Position numbers and translations under genes: made by a program. A DNA stretch of 17,842 nucleotides from Methanobrevibacter ruminantium (GTDB taxonomy: Archaea; Methanobacteriota; Methanobacteria; Methanobacteriales; Methanobacteriaceae). Shown here piece by piece: positions 8,284-15,012 of the stretch (the stretch's first letter is position 1; every line of letters begins with the position of its first letter). Location of the stretch: positions 1 to 17,842 of the forward strand of contig NZ_JAEDCO010000033.1 in NCBI RefSeq assembly GCF_016294135.1, read 5' to 3'. The notes below the pieces were generated by a model. That model worked only from the letters and a program-made list of their open reading frames with translations, was not told where the DNA came from and did not search any database.

Positions 8284-9609
8284 ATGCGTTTTGCACATTT
8301 ATCTGATAGTCATTTAGGTTCAAGACAATTTGGACTATTGGAACGTGAAACTGACTTTTATGATGTATTCGCTAGGAATATAGATAAAATAATAGAAGAA
8401 GATGTGGATTTTGTTATCCATAGCGGAGATTTATTTGACAATAACAGGCCTTCTACAGAAGCATTGCTTGCATTTCAAAAGGCATTGCTTAGATTGAACG
8501 AAGCTAAAATACCTATTTATGCTGTTGCTGGAAACCATGATTCAATCTTAAGAAAAGGAGCATTGCCTCCACAAGTTTTATTTAAAGACATAGGGCTTAA
8601 GTTAATCAGTGATAATCATCCAATGTATACTGAAGGGCCAGTATTGATTTGTGGAGTTCGTTATGTCCCTAGTTCACAAAGCAGGGCTTTAAAAAGTGCT
8701 TATGACCAATTATCCAAGATGGCAGACAAGTATCTTAAGTCCATTTTGGTTTCTCACCAAGGTATTGACAAATGGATGCATGAGGATACCCATGAAATCG
8801 AGCTTTCACAAATGCCTAAAAACTTTGATTATTATGCTATGGGTCACGTTCATAATTATGTTGAAGAGGATTTCGGAAAAGGTAAATTGGTTTATCCGGG
8901 GTCTATGGAAATATGGAGAACAAGCGAATCCAATGAGAATTTCAGAGAATTCGGTAAGGGATTCGTTGTAGTGGACTTAAGCTATGATAAGCCTCAAGTT
9001 GAAAGAGTGAAGATTGACCTTCCAAGAGAGTTTGTTAGGGCTGTTATTGATTACAATAAGTTTGAAGAAGGCCTCCATGACATTAGGGAGAAGATTCAAT
9101 CATTTGACAATAAGCCTATGCTTGATTTGACTGTTGCTGGTGGCGATTTCGATAGTGCGGATGTATATGAAACTATCAAGGAAGCAATCGGTGATAATGT
9201 ATTGAATCTAAGGCCTAGCTTTAAGCCAGACAAGGTATTGGAAGAGGAAAAGATTATAGATGATACCAAAATATTGGATCCAAGGACTTTATTGCAAAAA
9301 AGAGTAAATGAAAAGTATGGTAGGGTTGAAGTGAATAGATTATCCATTGACTTATTGGACAATCTCTCTGTTGGAAGAATAGATGATGCCAAATTCATTT
9401 CAGATAGGTTCTATAGCGAGCATTATTATAATGAAGAGGAATCTAGAGGAGAATCTAGAGGAGAATCTAGAGGAGAATCTAGAGAAGAATCAGATGATAT
9501 GAAAAAATTTGATAGTTTAGACGAATATTTGGATAAGAATTTGGATAATTCCATTGAAGATGATACAAATCATGAAAAATCTCAACAAATGAGTTTTGAT
9601 GACTTTTAG
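8284..9609 (+). CDS. mre11: Mre11 double-strand-break repair nuclease
   Basis: Mre11 is the manganese-dependent 3'-5' exonuclease and endonuclease of the Mre11-Rad50 complex. All phosphoesterase motifs are present: DSHLGS (Asp8, His10), HSGDLFD (Asp49), AGNHDS (Asn84, His85), SHQG (His158) and GHVHNY (His188, His190). The capping domain follows to about residue 330, then a segment fitting the Rad50-binding helices (DTKILDPRTLLQKRVNEKYGR onward). From about residue 381 the tail is acidic and low-complexity, with four copies of Glu-Ser-Arg-Gly/Glu at residues 386-401, and it ends YDD-like in SQQMSFDDF. The length (441) is slightly long because of this tail. rad50 starts nine bases after the stop. 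Confidence 0.96.
   Translation: MRFAHLSDSHLGSRQFGLLERETDFYDVFARNIDKIIEEDVDFVIHSGDLFDNNRPSTEALLAFQKALLRLNEAKIPIYAVAGNHDSILRKGALPPQVLFKDIGLKLISDNHPMYTEGPVLICGVRYVPSSQSRALKSAYDQLSKMADKYLKSILVSHQGIDKWMHEDTHEIELSQMPKNFDYYAMGHVHNYVEEDFGKGKLVYPGSMEIWRTSESNENFREFGKGFVVVDLSYDKPQVERVKIDLPREFVRAVIDYNKFEEGLHDIREKIQSFDNKPMLDLTVAGGDFDSADVYETIKEAIGDNVLNLRPSFKPDKVLEEEKIIDDTKILDPRTLLQKRVNEKYGRVEVNRLSIDLLDNLSVGRIDDAKFISDRFYSEHYYNEEESRGESRGESRGESREESDDMKKFDSLDEYLDKNLDNSIEDDTNHEKSQQMSFDDF
9439..9486 (+). repeat. 12-bp in-frame tandem repeat in mre11
   Basis: GAATCTAGAGGA occurs three times exactly (9439-9450, 9451-9462, 9463-9474) and a fourth time with one change (GAATCTAGAGAA, 9475-9486). Each unit encodes Glu-Ser-Arg-Gly, the last Glu-Ser-Arg-Glu. 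The unit is a multiple of three, so copy-number change alters linker length but not frame. Confidence 0.95.
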
Positions 9610-9615
9610 GGTGAT
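9610..9615 (+). promoter_or_regulatory. ribosome binding site deciding the rad50 start
   Basis: GGTGAT directly abuts an ATG at 9616 and lies three bases before a second ATG at 9619. Other genes here (at 381, 694, 4479, 14931) place GTGAT three bases before the start, so 9619 is the more likely start codon. Confidence 0.6.
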
Positions 9616-9618
9616 ATG

Positions 9619-12396
9619 ATGATATTTACAAGGTTAGAATTGAAAAACTTTAAATCACATGCAGACACTATCTTGGATTTTAATCCTGGAATCAGCTTGA
9701 TTGTAGGGGAAAATGGTGCTGGAAAATCTTCCATATTTGAAGCCATCTCCTTTGCATTGTTCAAATCATACACTACAAAATCCATCAATGATTTGGTTAG
9801 GTCAAATAAGAACACTGGCGATAAGATTCAAATGATTGTAAGATTATCATTTGTTTCAAATGGAATCGAATATATGGTTGAAAGAACAATAACCCTTACT
9901 AAATCCGGTTCAAAACCTACATCAAGCTTATATAAGATTGTAGATGGGGAAGCTGAAATCATCGTTTCCGGAAATAAGGAAGTCGATAAGGAAATTGAAA
10001 TAATATTAAGCATGGATTCCTCAACATTTTTAAATGCAATCCATATTAGGCAAGGTGAAATAGCTGAACTTATCGATAAGACACCTGCTAAACGTAAGAA
10101 GTTAATCGGTAAGTTGTTACGTCTTGAAGAACTGGAAAAGGCTTATGATAACCTTCCTAGAATTAGTGAAGACTATAAAACAAGAAAGGCTGTTTTAGAG
10201 GATAGGATACAGCCAGAGTCAGAGCTTAATTTTGAACTTAAAAAGGCTAAAGAAGAGCATTTCACTTTAAGTGAAAGAAATAATGCTTTAAAGAAGGATT
10301 ATGAATCTCTTAAAAATGACATTGAATTAAAAAATAAGGAAAAAGAAGAATTGGACAAACAAAAGAAGGATTACGAGGCTCTTAATTTGAAATTAGTTCA
10401 TGAAAATGAGAATTTAAATGGATTAAATAAGTTAAAAGAGGAAATGTCTAATAAATACAAGGAAATTTTAAGAAATGAGGAACAAATGAATCTCTTGAAG
10501 CCATATAGTGATAAGCTTCCAGTCTATAATGAATTTAAGGTCTCTCTCACTGATTTAAATAATTTTAAACAGGATGAAAAAAACAATAAGGAAATTATCA
10601 CAAAGATTGAAGGCTATAAGTCAATTATAGAATCTGAAAAGGAGAATCATGAAAGATTTGTATCTCTTGAAGGTGAAACCAAGGCTTTAAACAACAAGAA
10701 AGTTGAATTGTCTGCTGAAATCAAACGTCTGAATGAATTGGAAAAGGAGAAAAACACCTTAATCCATGATATTGATCAGTACAACAAAGATTTGGACAGT
10801 TTCTACTACGATGCAAAAACAGTCTTATCTGAGTTTGAAGAGGAAATCGAAACTATCAAAACCAATGATGATTTGAATAACTTGGAAAGTCTTGTTGAAA
10901 CCCTTAGAACCAATCTTAATAATGAGACTGCTGAGATTGATGAGGAATTGAAAAAATTGAATAAGGAAAACATCAGTCTCAATCAGGAAATCAAGTCACT
11001 GGATGAGCCATTATCTGACATTAAGGAAGTGGATAATAAATGTCCTGTTTGCCAATCTGATATTAGCGAAGATAAGAAAAATGAACTCATACATATGTAT
11101 GAGGACACAATCAAGACTAATACTAAAAAGATTAATGAAAATAATGAAATTATCATTAAATTAAACAAGGAAAAATCATTAAAAGATGCTAATTTATTAA
11201 AGCTTGATTCAATTAAAACAAAGATATATCAGAACAAACATATTGTTGGAGATTTGGACAAGTTTTCAAAGAGTTTGGAAACCGTAAATTCCAAAATCAA
11301 TGATCTTCAAGGCAAGAAGAATGAGCTTGAAGAGTTGGATAAGATAATTGAATTTAAGAATAATGAATTCAAAGAGCTTGAATCTCATGATAAAAAGTAT
11401 TTGGAAGCAAATACTCTTCTTAAATCATATCCAGATGAATCCAAGATCAAGGATGAATTATATACCATTGCAGGTAAAATCAATCTTGAAGAAGAAAAAC
11501 TTAAGGAATATGTCAATGCAGATTCCAATCTTTCATTGGATATGAGTTTTGAAACTTTGGACGGATTGATAAAAGACCTCTCTGAAAAGGATACAAGATA
11601 TCATGTTCTACTAGGTTCTGTGAAAGCTAAAGGTGAGTATGAAGAAAAATTAAAGCTTAAAGCAGATGAAATCTCTCAAAAGGAAAATGATATCAAAATG
11701 ATTAAGAAAGCAATCGAGTCTTCAGCATATAATGAAGAGAATTACAGGAATATGATATTCCTGATTGAAAGATTAAATGATAAGTTCAATGGATACTCTA
11801 AAGAGATTGCTGTCAATGACAACAACTTGAAGATCTATGAAACTACAGTGGAAACCATTGAAAAAACCATTGAAGCAAATAGAAAAAATAAAGAGGAATT
11901 CATTGCTGTTAAGGAATATTACGGTTTGCTTGAAGATTTAAGAACTTTCTACAGTAAAGATGGTATTCAAAAGGACTTAAGAAGCCAGTCCAGACCATTG
12001 ATTCAGAAGTATACAAGGGAATTCTTTGAGAAGTTCAACTTCAACTATTCCGACTTGATATTGGATGATGAGTACAACATTTCCATCTATGGTCCTGAAG
12101 GGGAAGCCAATATAGAAATGGTTAGTGGTGGTGAGAAAATAGCTATCTCTCTTGCATTAAGATTAGGCATAACCCAAGCAATGTCAAAAGGAAATATTGA
12201 GACAATTCTTTTGGATGAGCCTACAATTCACTTAGACAGTTTCCGTAAACAGCATTTAATCACTGTTTTACGTAGCATGTCTGTAATTCCTCAAATGTTG
12301 ATAGTTACTCATGATGATGAATTGGAGAATGCTGCAGACACTCTCATTAGAGTTGTTAAAGAAGATGGAATCTCTAAGGTTAAAATAAATAGTTAA
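9619..12396 (+). CDS. rad50: Rad50 ATPase of the Mre11-Rad50 complex
   Basis: Rad50 is the SMC-like ATPase that tethers DNA ends and gates Mre11. The 925 residues show the full architecture: N-terminal Walker A GENGAGKS (30-37), Q-loop region LNAIHIRQGEIAEL, a long Lys/Glu-rich coiled coil from about residue 160, the zinc hook CPVC (Cys475, Cys478) near the midpoint, the returning coiled coil to about 770, the ABC signature SGGEK (836-840), Walker B ILLDEP (Asp866, Glu867) and the H-loop THDD. The length is normal or slightly long for archaea. The gene is coupled to mre11, with only nine bases between stop and chosen start. A hairpin terminator follows. Confidence 0.96.
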   Translation: MIFTRLELKNFKSHADTILDFNPGISLIVGENGAGKSSIFEAISFALFKSYTTKSINDLVRSNKNTGDKIQMIVRLSFVSNGIEYMVERTITLTKSGSKPTSSLYKIVDGEAEIIVSGNKEVDKEIEIILSMDSSTFLNAIHIRQGEIAELIDKTPAKRKKLIGKLLRLEELEKAYDNLPRISEDYKTRKAVLEDRIQPESELNFELKKAKEEHFTLSERNNALKKDYESLKNDIELKNKEKEELDKQKKDYEALNLKLVHENENLNGLNKLKEEMSNKYKEILRNEEQMNLLKPYSDKLPVYNEFKVSLTDLNNFKQDEKNNKEIITKIEGYKSIIESEKENHERFVSLEGETKALNNKKVELSAEIKRLNELEKEKNTLIHDIDQYNKDLDSFYYDAKTVLSEFEEEIETIKTNDDLNNLESLVETLRTNLNNETAEIDEELKKLNKENISLNQEIKSLDEPLSDIKEVDNKCPVCQSDISEDKKNELIHMYEDTIKTNTKKINENNEIIIKLNKEKSLKDANLLKLDSIKTKIYQNKHIVGDLDKFSKSLETVNSKINDLQGKKNELEELDKIIEFKNNEFKELESHDKKYLEANTLLKSYPDESKIKDELYTIAGKINLEEEKLKEYVNADSNLSLDMSFETLDGLIKDLSEKDTRYHVLLGSVKAKGEYEEKLKLKADEISQKENDIKMIKKAIESSAYNEENYRNMIFLIERLNDKFNGYSKEIAVNDNNLKIYETTVETIEKTIEANRKNKEEFIAVKEYYGLLEDLRTFYSKDGIQKDLRSQSRPLIQKYTREFFEKFNFNYSDLILDDEYNISIYGPEGEANIEMVSGGEKIAISLALRLGITQAMSKGNIETILLDEPTIHLDSFRKQHLITVLRSMSVIPQMLIVTHDDELENAADTLIRVVKEDGISKVKINS

Positions 12397-12411
12397 AACA
12401 GCTTAAAGTTT

Positions 12412-12457
12412 AAAAAAAGTTTCGATAAGTAATTAATTTATTTACTTATCTTTTTTT
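12412..12457. terminator. bidirectional hairpin terminator between rad50 and the TIR-like gene
   Basis: GATAAGTAA (12424-12432) and TTACTTATC (12442-12450) form a perfect nine-pair stem with a nine-base loop. Seven T follow at 12451-12457, and seven A precede at 12412-12418, which become seven T on the other strand. It can therefore stop transcription from both convergent sides. A further A-run at 12511-12517 gives the minus-strand gene an additional T-tract. Confidence 0.7.
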
Positions 12458-12532
12458 ATTTAAAATTTTTTTTATATTTTTATTTTTAAATGACTTATTT
12501 ATCAATAATTAAAAAAAGAAGGAATGATTTAT

Positions 12533-12952
12533 TTAAAAATCATCACAGAATTCATCATAATCTCCGCTTACAATGGATCTTATGTCATCGACAATGCAGT
12601 TTGCATTCCATCCAACAACTGCTTTTGCTTTTTTCTCAAGCTCTTCTGGAACTATTTCCATACCATAAGGACGTACTAAAAGTATAGGAATGTCAAATTC
12701 TTCCGCTTTTTCGATTAGAATGTCAATATACATTTGGTTATAATTGTAAATTCCAGATAAAACAACAATAACATCTACTTTTTTAAAGAAACTTTCTCCA
12801 AAAGGAGCGTAATCCTTTGCCATTGATTCAGTCCATAAGAAGTCCGGTTTAGAGTATAGTTTCTCTGTAAATTGTCCATATTCGTTTTCTTGATCAATTC
12901 CACGTGTTATAATAAGATTATAGATTTTATTGTCTTGTTCCTCTTCAAACAT
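12533..12952 (-). CDS. TIR-like (DUF1863, MTH538-type) protein
   Basis: The 139 residues match the TIR-like family that includes Methanothermobacter MTH538, a flavodoxin/CheY-like fold, and the ThsB proteins of the bacterial Thoeris defence system. Visible are an early strand YNLIITRGID (11-20), a hydrophobic strand VDVIVVLSGIYNYNQMYID (59-77), a helix with Glu81/Glu84, the strand IPILLVRPYG (88-97) and the family ending VVGWNANCIVDDIR (112-125). A Trp replaced by Tyr in the NYNQMYID motif is within family variation. NAD cleavage or signalling cannot be concluded from this. Minus-strand GGAAGGAT (12963-12956) three bases before the ATG supports the start. It converges on rad50. Confidence 0.8.
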   Translation of the reverse strand: MFEEEQDNKIYNLIITRGIDQENEYGQFTEKLYSKPDFLWTESMAKDYAPFGESFFKKVDVIVVLSGIYNYNQMYIDILIEKAEEFDIPILLVRPYGMEIVPEELEKKAKAVVGWNANCIVDDIRSIVSGDYDEFCDDF

Positions 12953-12990
12953 TTTATCCTTCCTTTTTAATTTTCATTTTAAGTTCATGT

Positions 12991-13006
12991 CTTATATTTT
13001 ATATTG
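12991..13006 (-). promoter_or_regulatory. TATA-like element of the TIR-like gene
   Basis: Read on the minus strand this is CAATATAAAATATAAG, about 40 bases before the ATG. A start point 25 bases downstream gives a leader of roughly 15-20 bases carrying the GGAAGGAT site. Confidence 0.45.
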
Positions 13007-13187
13007 TTTTCTTAATATTAAAAATTTTATATAAAAATCATTTTAAAAGATAATTTTTTTCAATATAATGAATAAATGATAGGATATTCATCATTATAAG
13101 TTAATTAAGTAAAGTATATTTGAAAAATAGGCTATAAATTTTAGATGAAAAAATGAATAAAATCTAAAAAAAGTTAAAAAGAAAGAT

Positions 13188-13211
13188 AAAAATTAAGCAT
13201 TTTTAATTTTT
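13188..13211. repeat. all-AT inverted repeat, possible terminator
   Basis: AAAAATTAA (13188-13196) and TTAATTTTT (13203-13211) pair over nine bases around a six-base loop, with further T following. In such AT-rich DNA this could be chance. Confidence 0.35.
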
Positions 13212-13412
13212 TTTATATGGGATAATAATTTTTTTTAAAAATTACTTAATTTTTATTCTTTAACTTAGTTAGAGTCTTACCTTAAAGGTTATCTTCAATT
13301 TATTTTTTATAATTCATTATTTATAAATGTAATGTTTATTTAATGTAGTTATATCAATTAATTTGGATATCTAAAAACAAATATTTATTATTATTCCCAT
13401 TAAGGCAATATC

Positions 13413-13443
13413 TTAAAGTTATTTGATGTTTAGATAACTTTAA
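13413..13443. repeat. ten-pair perfect hairpin in the gene-free stretch
   Basis: TTAAAGTTAT (13413-13422) and ATAACTTTAA (13434-13443) are exact complements around an 11-base loop, in which a few more pairs are possible (G-T, T-A). No T-run follows directly on either strand, so it does not look like a standard terminator. It may be an RNA structure or a protein site. Confidence 0.45.
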
Positions 13444-13530
13444 TACAATTTAAAATAATTTTATTACTCAATTAGATTTTAGTAATGGATAAATTGTAGT
13501 TTATAAAAAAAGTTAAAAAATAGGAGTTTT

Positions 13531-13573
13531 AAAAGACTAAAATGGCTAAAAGACTAATAGGATAAAAGACTAA
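13531..13573. repeat. three AAAAGACTAA copies at the exonuclease 3' end
   Basis: AAAAGACTAA occurs at 13531-13540, 13548-13557 and 13564-13573, with periods of 17 and 16 bases. The last copy contains the minus-strand stop codon (TAG at 13572-13570). The array probably arose by duplication of the gene end. Confidence 0.7.
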
Positions 13574-14625
13574 AAAGACGCTTCATATATTCTCATTAGG
13601 AAATGAGCGAGAGAAACGATATCCATACGATTATGCTCTATTATAGGGATTAAAGGGCCAATATTCTTAGTTGTTAGATATGTTCTATAGTAATCAGGTA
13701 TATAAGCTCCAGGTATATCATCATCCCTTTTGATACCGAATAAATGCTCTTCTATAGTGGTTAATTTGCAATTAGGCAACTTGTCTTTCCATAAGTTGCG
13801 GGAAGGATACATTAAGTCAAAGTGGGTTTGATCAAGATTGCAATCTATCCTATATAATCTTGCTCTGTTTTTTATGAAAGGAATATCAAAATTAGCTCCA
13901 TTGTATGTTACATGAACGCTGGCTTCATCAATATGTGAAAGATAGCTTTCAATAAGTGCAGGTTCCTCTTCCTTTCTTCTAAGCAAATACTGGTTGGATT
14001 CAATATAATCTCCTTTAATCTCAGCAATCCCAAGTAGAATGATTGCTGCATTTGATAATCCAAGAGTTTCAATATCCATGAATTTCAAATTAAATGGATC
14101 AAGAGAGCTTAAAGCCTTTAAAGTGCTGTTTCTGGAATTAGGATATTTATTCAATCTTTTCAGTAGATTAAACTCCTTGATGAAACAGTCATTTTCTATT
14201 TTTTCTATTAATTTTTCTGCATTTCTTGCATAAGTGGGATGATTTAACAAGTCATAAAAATTATTGTATCCATTTTCCTTAAGTTTCATTTCTTTTTGAA
14301 ACCCTATTCCAGGCATTAACTTTAAATTTGAAGCCAAATCTTCCTTAATGGATTTATTTTTATTTTCTAAAGAAAAGTCTATTTTCTCTTTTCTTGTAAT
14401 CTTCAAGGTTTCTCCATAGATATTTTCAATCACTTTGCTTCCTTCAATATCCAAGAAATCCCAATCATTGTATTTATGCATCAATCCAAATTTAAGATTG
14501 TTAAAATAAGTGAGAGAGCCTAGCCTACCTCTTTCATAAGCTTCTTTAGAGGGATTTGCAGAAGATAATGAATTTGATAGAATTTTCTCCAGATATGCTT
14601 CATGCTCTTCTCTACGTGATGTCAT
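13570..14625 (-). CDS. YprB/MrfB-like DEDDh exonuclease (RNase H-like)
   Basis: The C-terminal half is a DnaQ-type exonuclease of the YprB (RNase_H_2) family. Its catalytic residues are all visible: Asp184 and Glu186 in FMDIETLGL, Asp247 in YNGANFDIPF, and His331 with Asp335 in EHNRMDIVSLA (DEDDh type). The family-specific block DDIPGAYIPDYYRTYL (302-317) is also present. A helix-hairpin-helix-like segment lies at 102-130 (LKLMPGIGFQ, then NFYDLLNHP), a likely DNA contact. Bacillus subtilis MrfB, a member of this family, acts with the helicase MrfA in mitomycin-damage repair and has a C-terminal TPR region that is absent here. The start follows the 99-residue gene's stop by six bases without a clear ribosome site, so translation is probably coupled. 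Confidence 0.85.
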   Translation of the reverse strand: MTSRREEHEAYLEKILSNSLSSANPSKEAYERGRLGSLTYFNNLKFGLMHKYNDWDFLDIEGSKVIENIYGETLKITRKEKIDFSLENKNKSIKEDLASNLKLMPGIGFQKEMKLKENGYNNFYDLLNHPTYARNAEKLIEKIENDCFIKEFNLLKRLNKYPNSRNSTLKALSSLDPFNLKFMDIETLGLSNAAIILLGIAEIKGDYIESNQYLLRRKEEEPALIESYLSHIDEASVHVTYNGANFDIPFIKNRARLYRIDCNLDQTHFDLMYPSRNLWKDKLPNCKLTTIEEHLFGIKRDDDIPGAYIPDYYRTYLTTKNIGPLIPIIEHNRMDIVSLAHFLMRIYEASF

Positions 14626-14631
14626 AGTATC

Positions 14632-14931
14632 TTAGAAATTTATATGGAATGTAATGTAGGTATATGGCAATTCACAGCAAGGAACAACATCTCTTGAATT
14701 AATGACGACTTTTCCAAACTTAGCCAAGTATGATTCAATCTCTGCTCTGACTGCTTTGACTTTATTTGGATCATGAACCCTCACATTTCCTAAAAAACTG
14801 GTTCCTTTAGTTGTTTTCATAATTGAAAGCCCATCCATTCTATAAGGAAGTTCATGTTTTTCAAGGATATTGTTGATGTCTGTATTGATTTGCTCTTTAA
14901 CTTCATTTTTATTTTCATCAGTGATTTCCAT
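14632..14931 (-). CDS. unrecognised 99-residue protein between helicase and exonuclease
   Basis: I do not recognise this protein. It is soluble and probably alpha/beta: a charged helical start (ENKNEVKEQINTDINNILEK), a central part with FLGNVRVHDPNKVKAVRAEI, and a final segment VVPCCELPYTYITFHINF with adjacent Cys85-Cys86 and a beta-like ending. The Cys-Cys pair may be functional. A clear AAGGTGAT (minus strand, just before 14934) sits three bases before the ATG. It starts 81 bases after the helicase and stops six bases before the exonuclease, so it is almost certainly translated with the exonuclease and may be a partner of the pair. Confidence 0.75.
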   Translation of the reverse strand: MEITDENKNEVKEQINTDINNILEKHELPYRMDGLSIMKTTKGTSFLGNVRVHDPNKVKAVRAEIESYLAKFGKVVINSRDVVPCCELPYTYITFHINF

Positions 14932-14950
14932 AATATCACCTTCATAACCC

Positions 14951-14981
14951 TTTTATAAAGTTTTATAAACTTTTTATAAAC
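14951..14981. repeat. three short TTTTATAAA(G/C) repeats and TATA element
   Basis: TTTTATAAAG, TTTTATAAAC and TTTTTATAAAC lie head to tail. Next to them, CATTATATATT (14981-14991) reads AATATATAATG on the minus strand, a TATA-like element about 50 bases before the 99-residue gene. The exonuclease part may therefore have its own promoter. Confidence 0.5.
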
Positions 14982-15012
14982 ATTATATATTATTTCTTAT
15001 TTTTATTTGTTT

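Larger units (their letters stand above)
12953..13569. other. 617-base gene-free AT-rich stretch
   Basis: This is the longest gap in the window. It holds the TIR-like gene's promoter at its left, an all-AT inverted repeat at 13188-13211 (nine pairs) followed by T, a ten-pair hairpin at 13413-13443, and at its right minus-strand T-runs (A-runs 13504-13520 on the + strand) plus a small AAAAGACTAA repeat that would end the exonuclease transcript. No convincing open frame on either strand and no GC-rich RNA gene is visible. A small RNA cannot be excluded. Confidence 0.55.

Noticed and set aside
8696..8971. 91-residue + strand frame inside mre11
   Set aside because: It overlaps the catalytic part of Mre11 in another frame, has no ribosome site and is rich in Met, Trp and Ile as expected for a shadow frame.
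9096..9398. 100-residue minus-strand frame inside mre11, and similar antisense frames in GGGP synthase, nurA and rad50
   Set aside because: These are antisense shadows of well-supported genes, with Ser/Cys-rich composition and no start signals.
9439..9486. Phase-variable on/off switch in mre11
   Set aside because: The repeat unit is 12 bases, so gain or loss of copies keeps the frame and only changes linker length.
12490..12687. 65-residue + strand frame downstream of rad50
   Set aside because: It lies opposite the TIR-like gene, has no ribosome site and has a composition (His, Leu, Gln rich) unlike the real proteins here.
12533..12952. Complete Thoeris defence system
   Set aside because: Only a TIR-like protein is present. 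No ThsA-type SIR2/SLOG or membrane effector is encoded nearby, so a full system cannot be claimed.
14951..14991. Operator or iteron array upstream of the 99-residue gene
   Set aside because: The short TTTTATAAA repeats are simple AT sequence and may well arise by chance; recorded as a repeat only.
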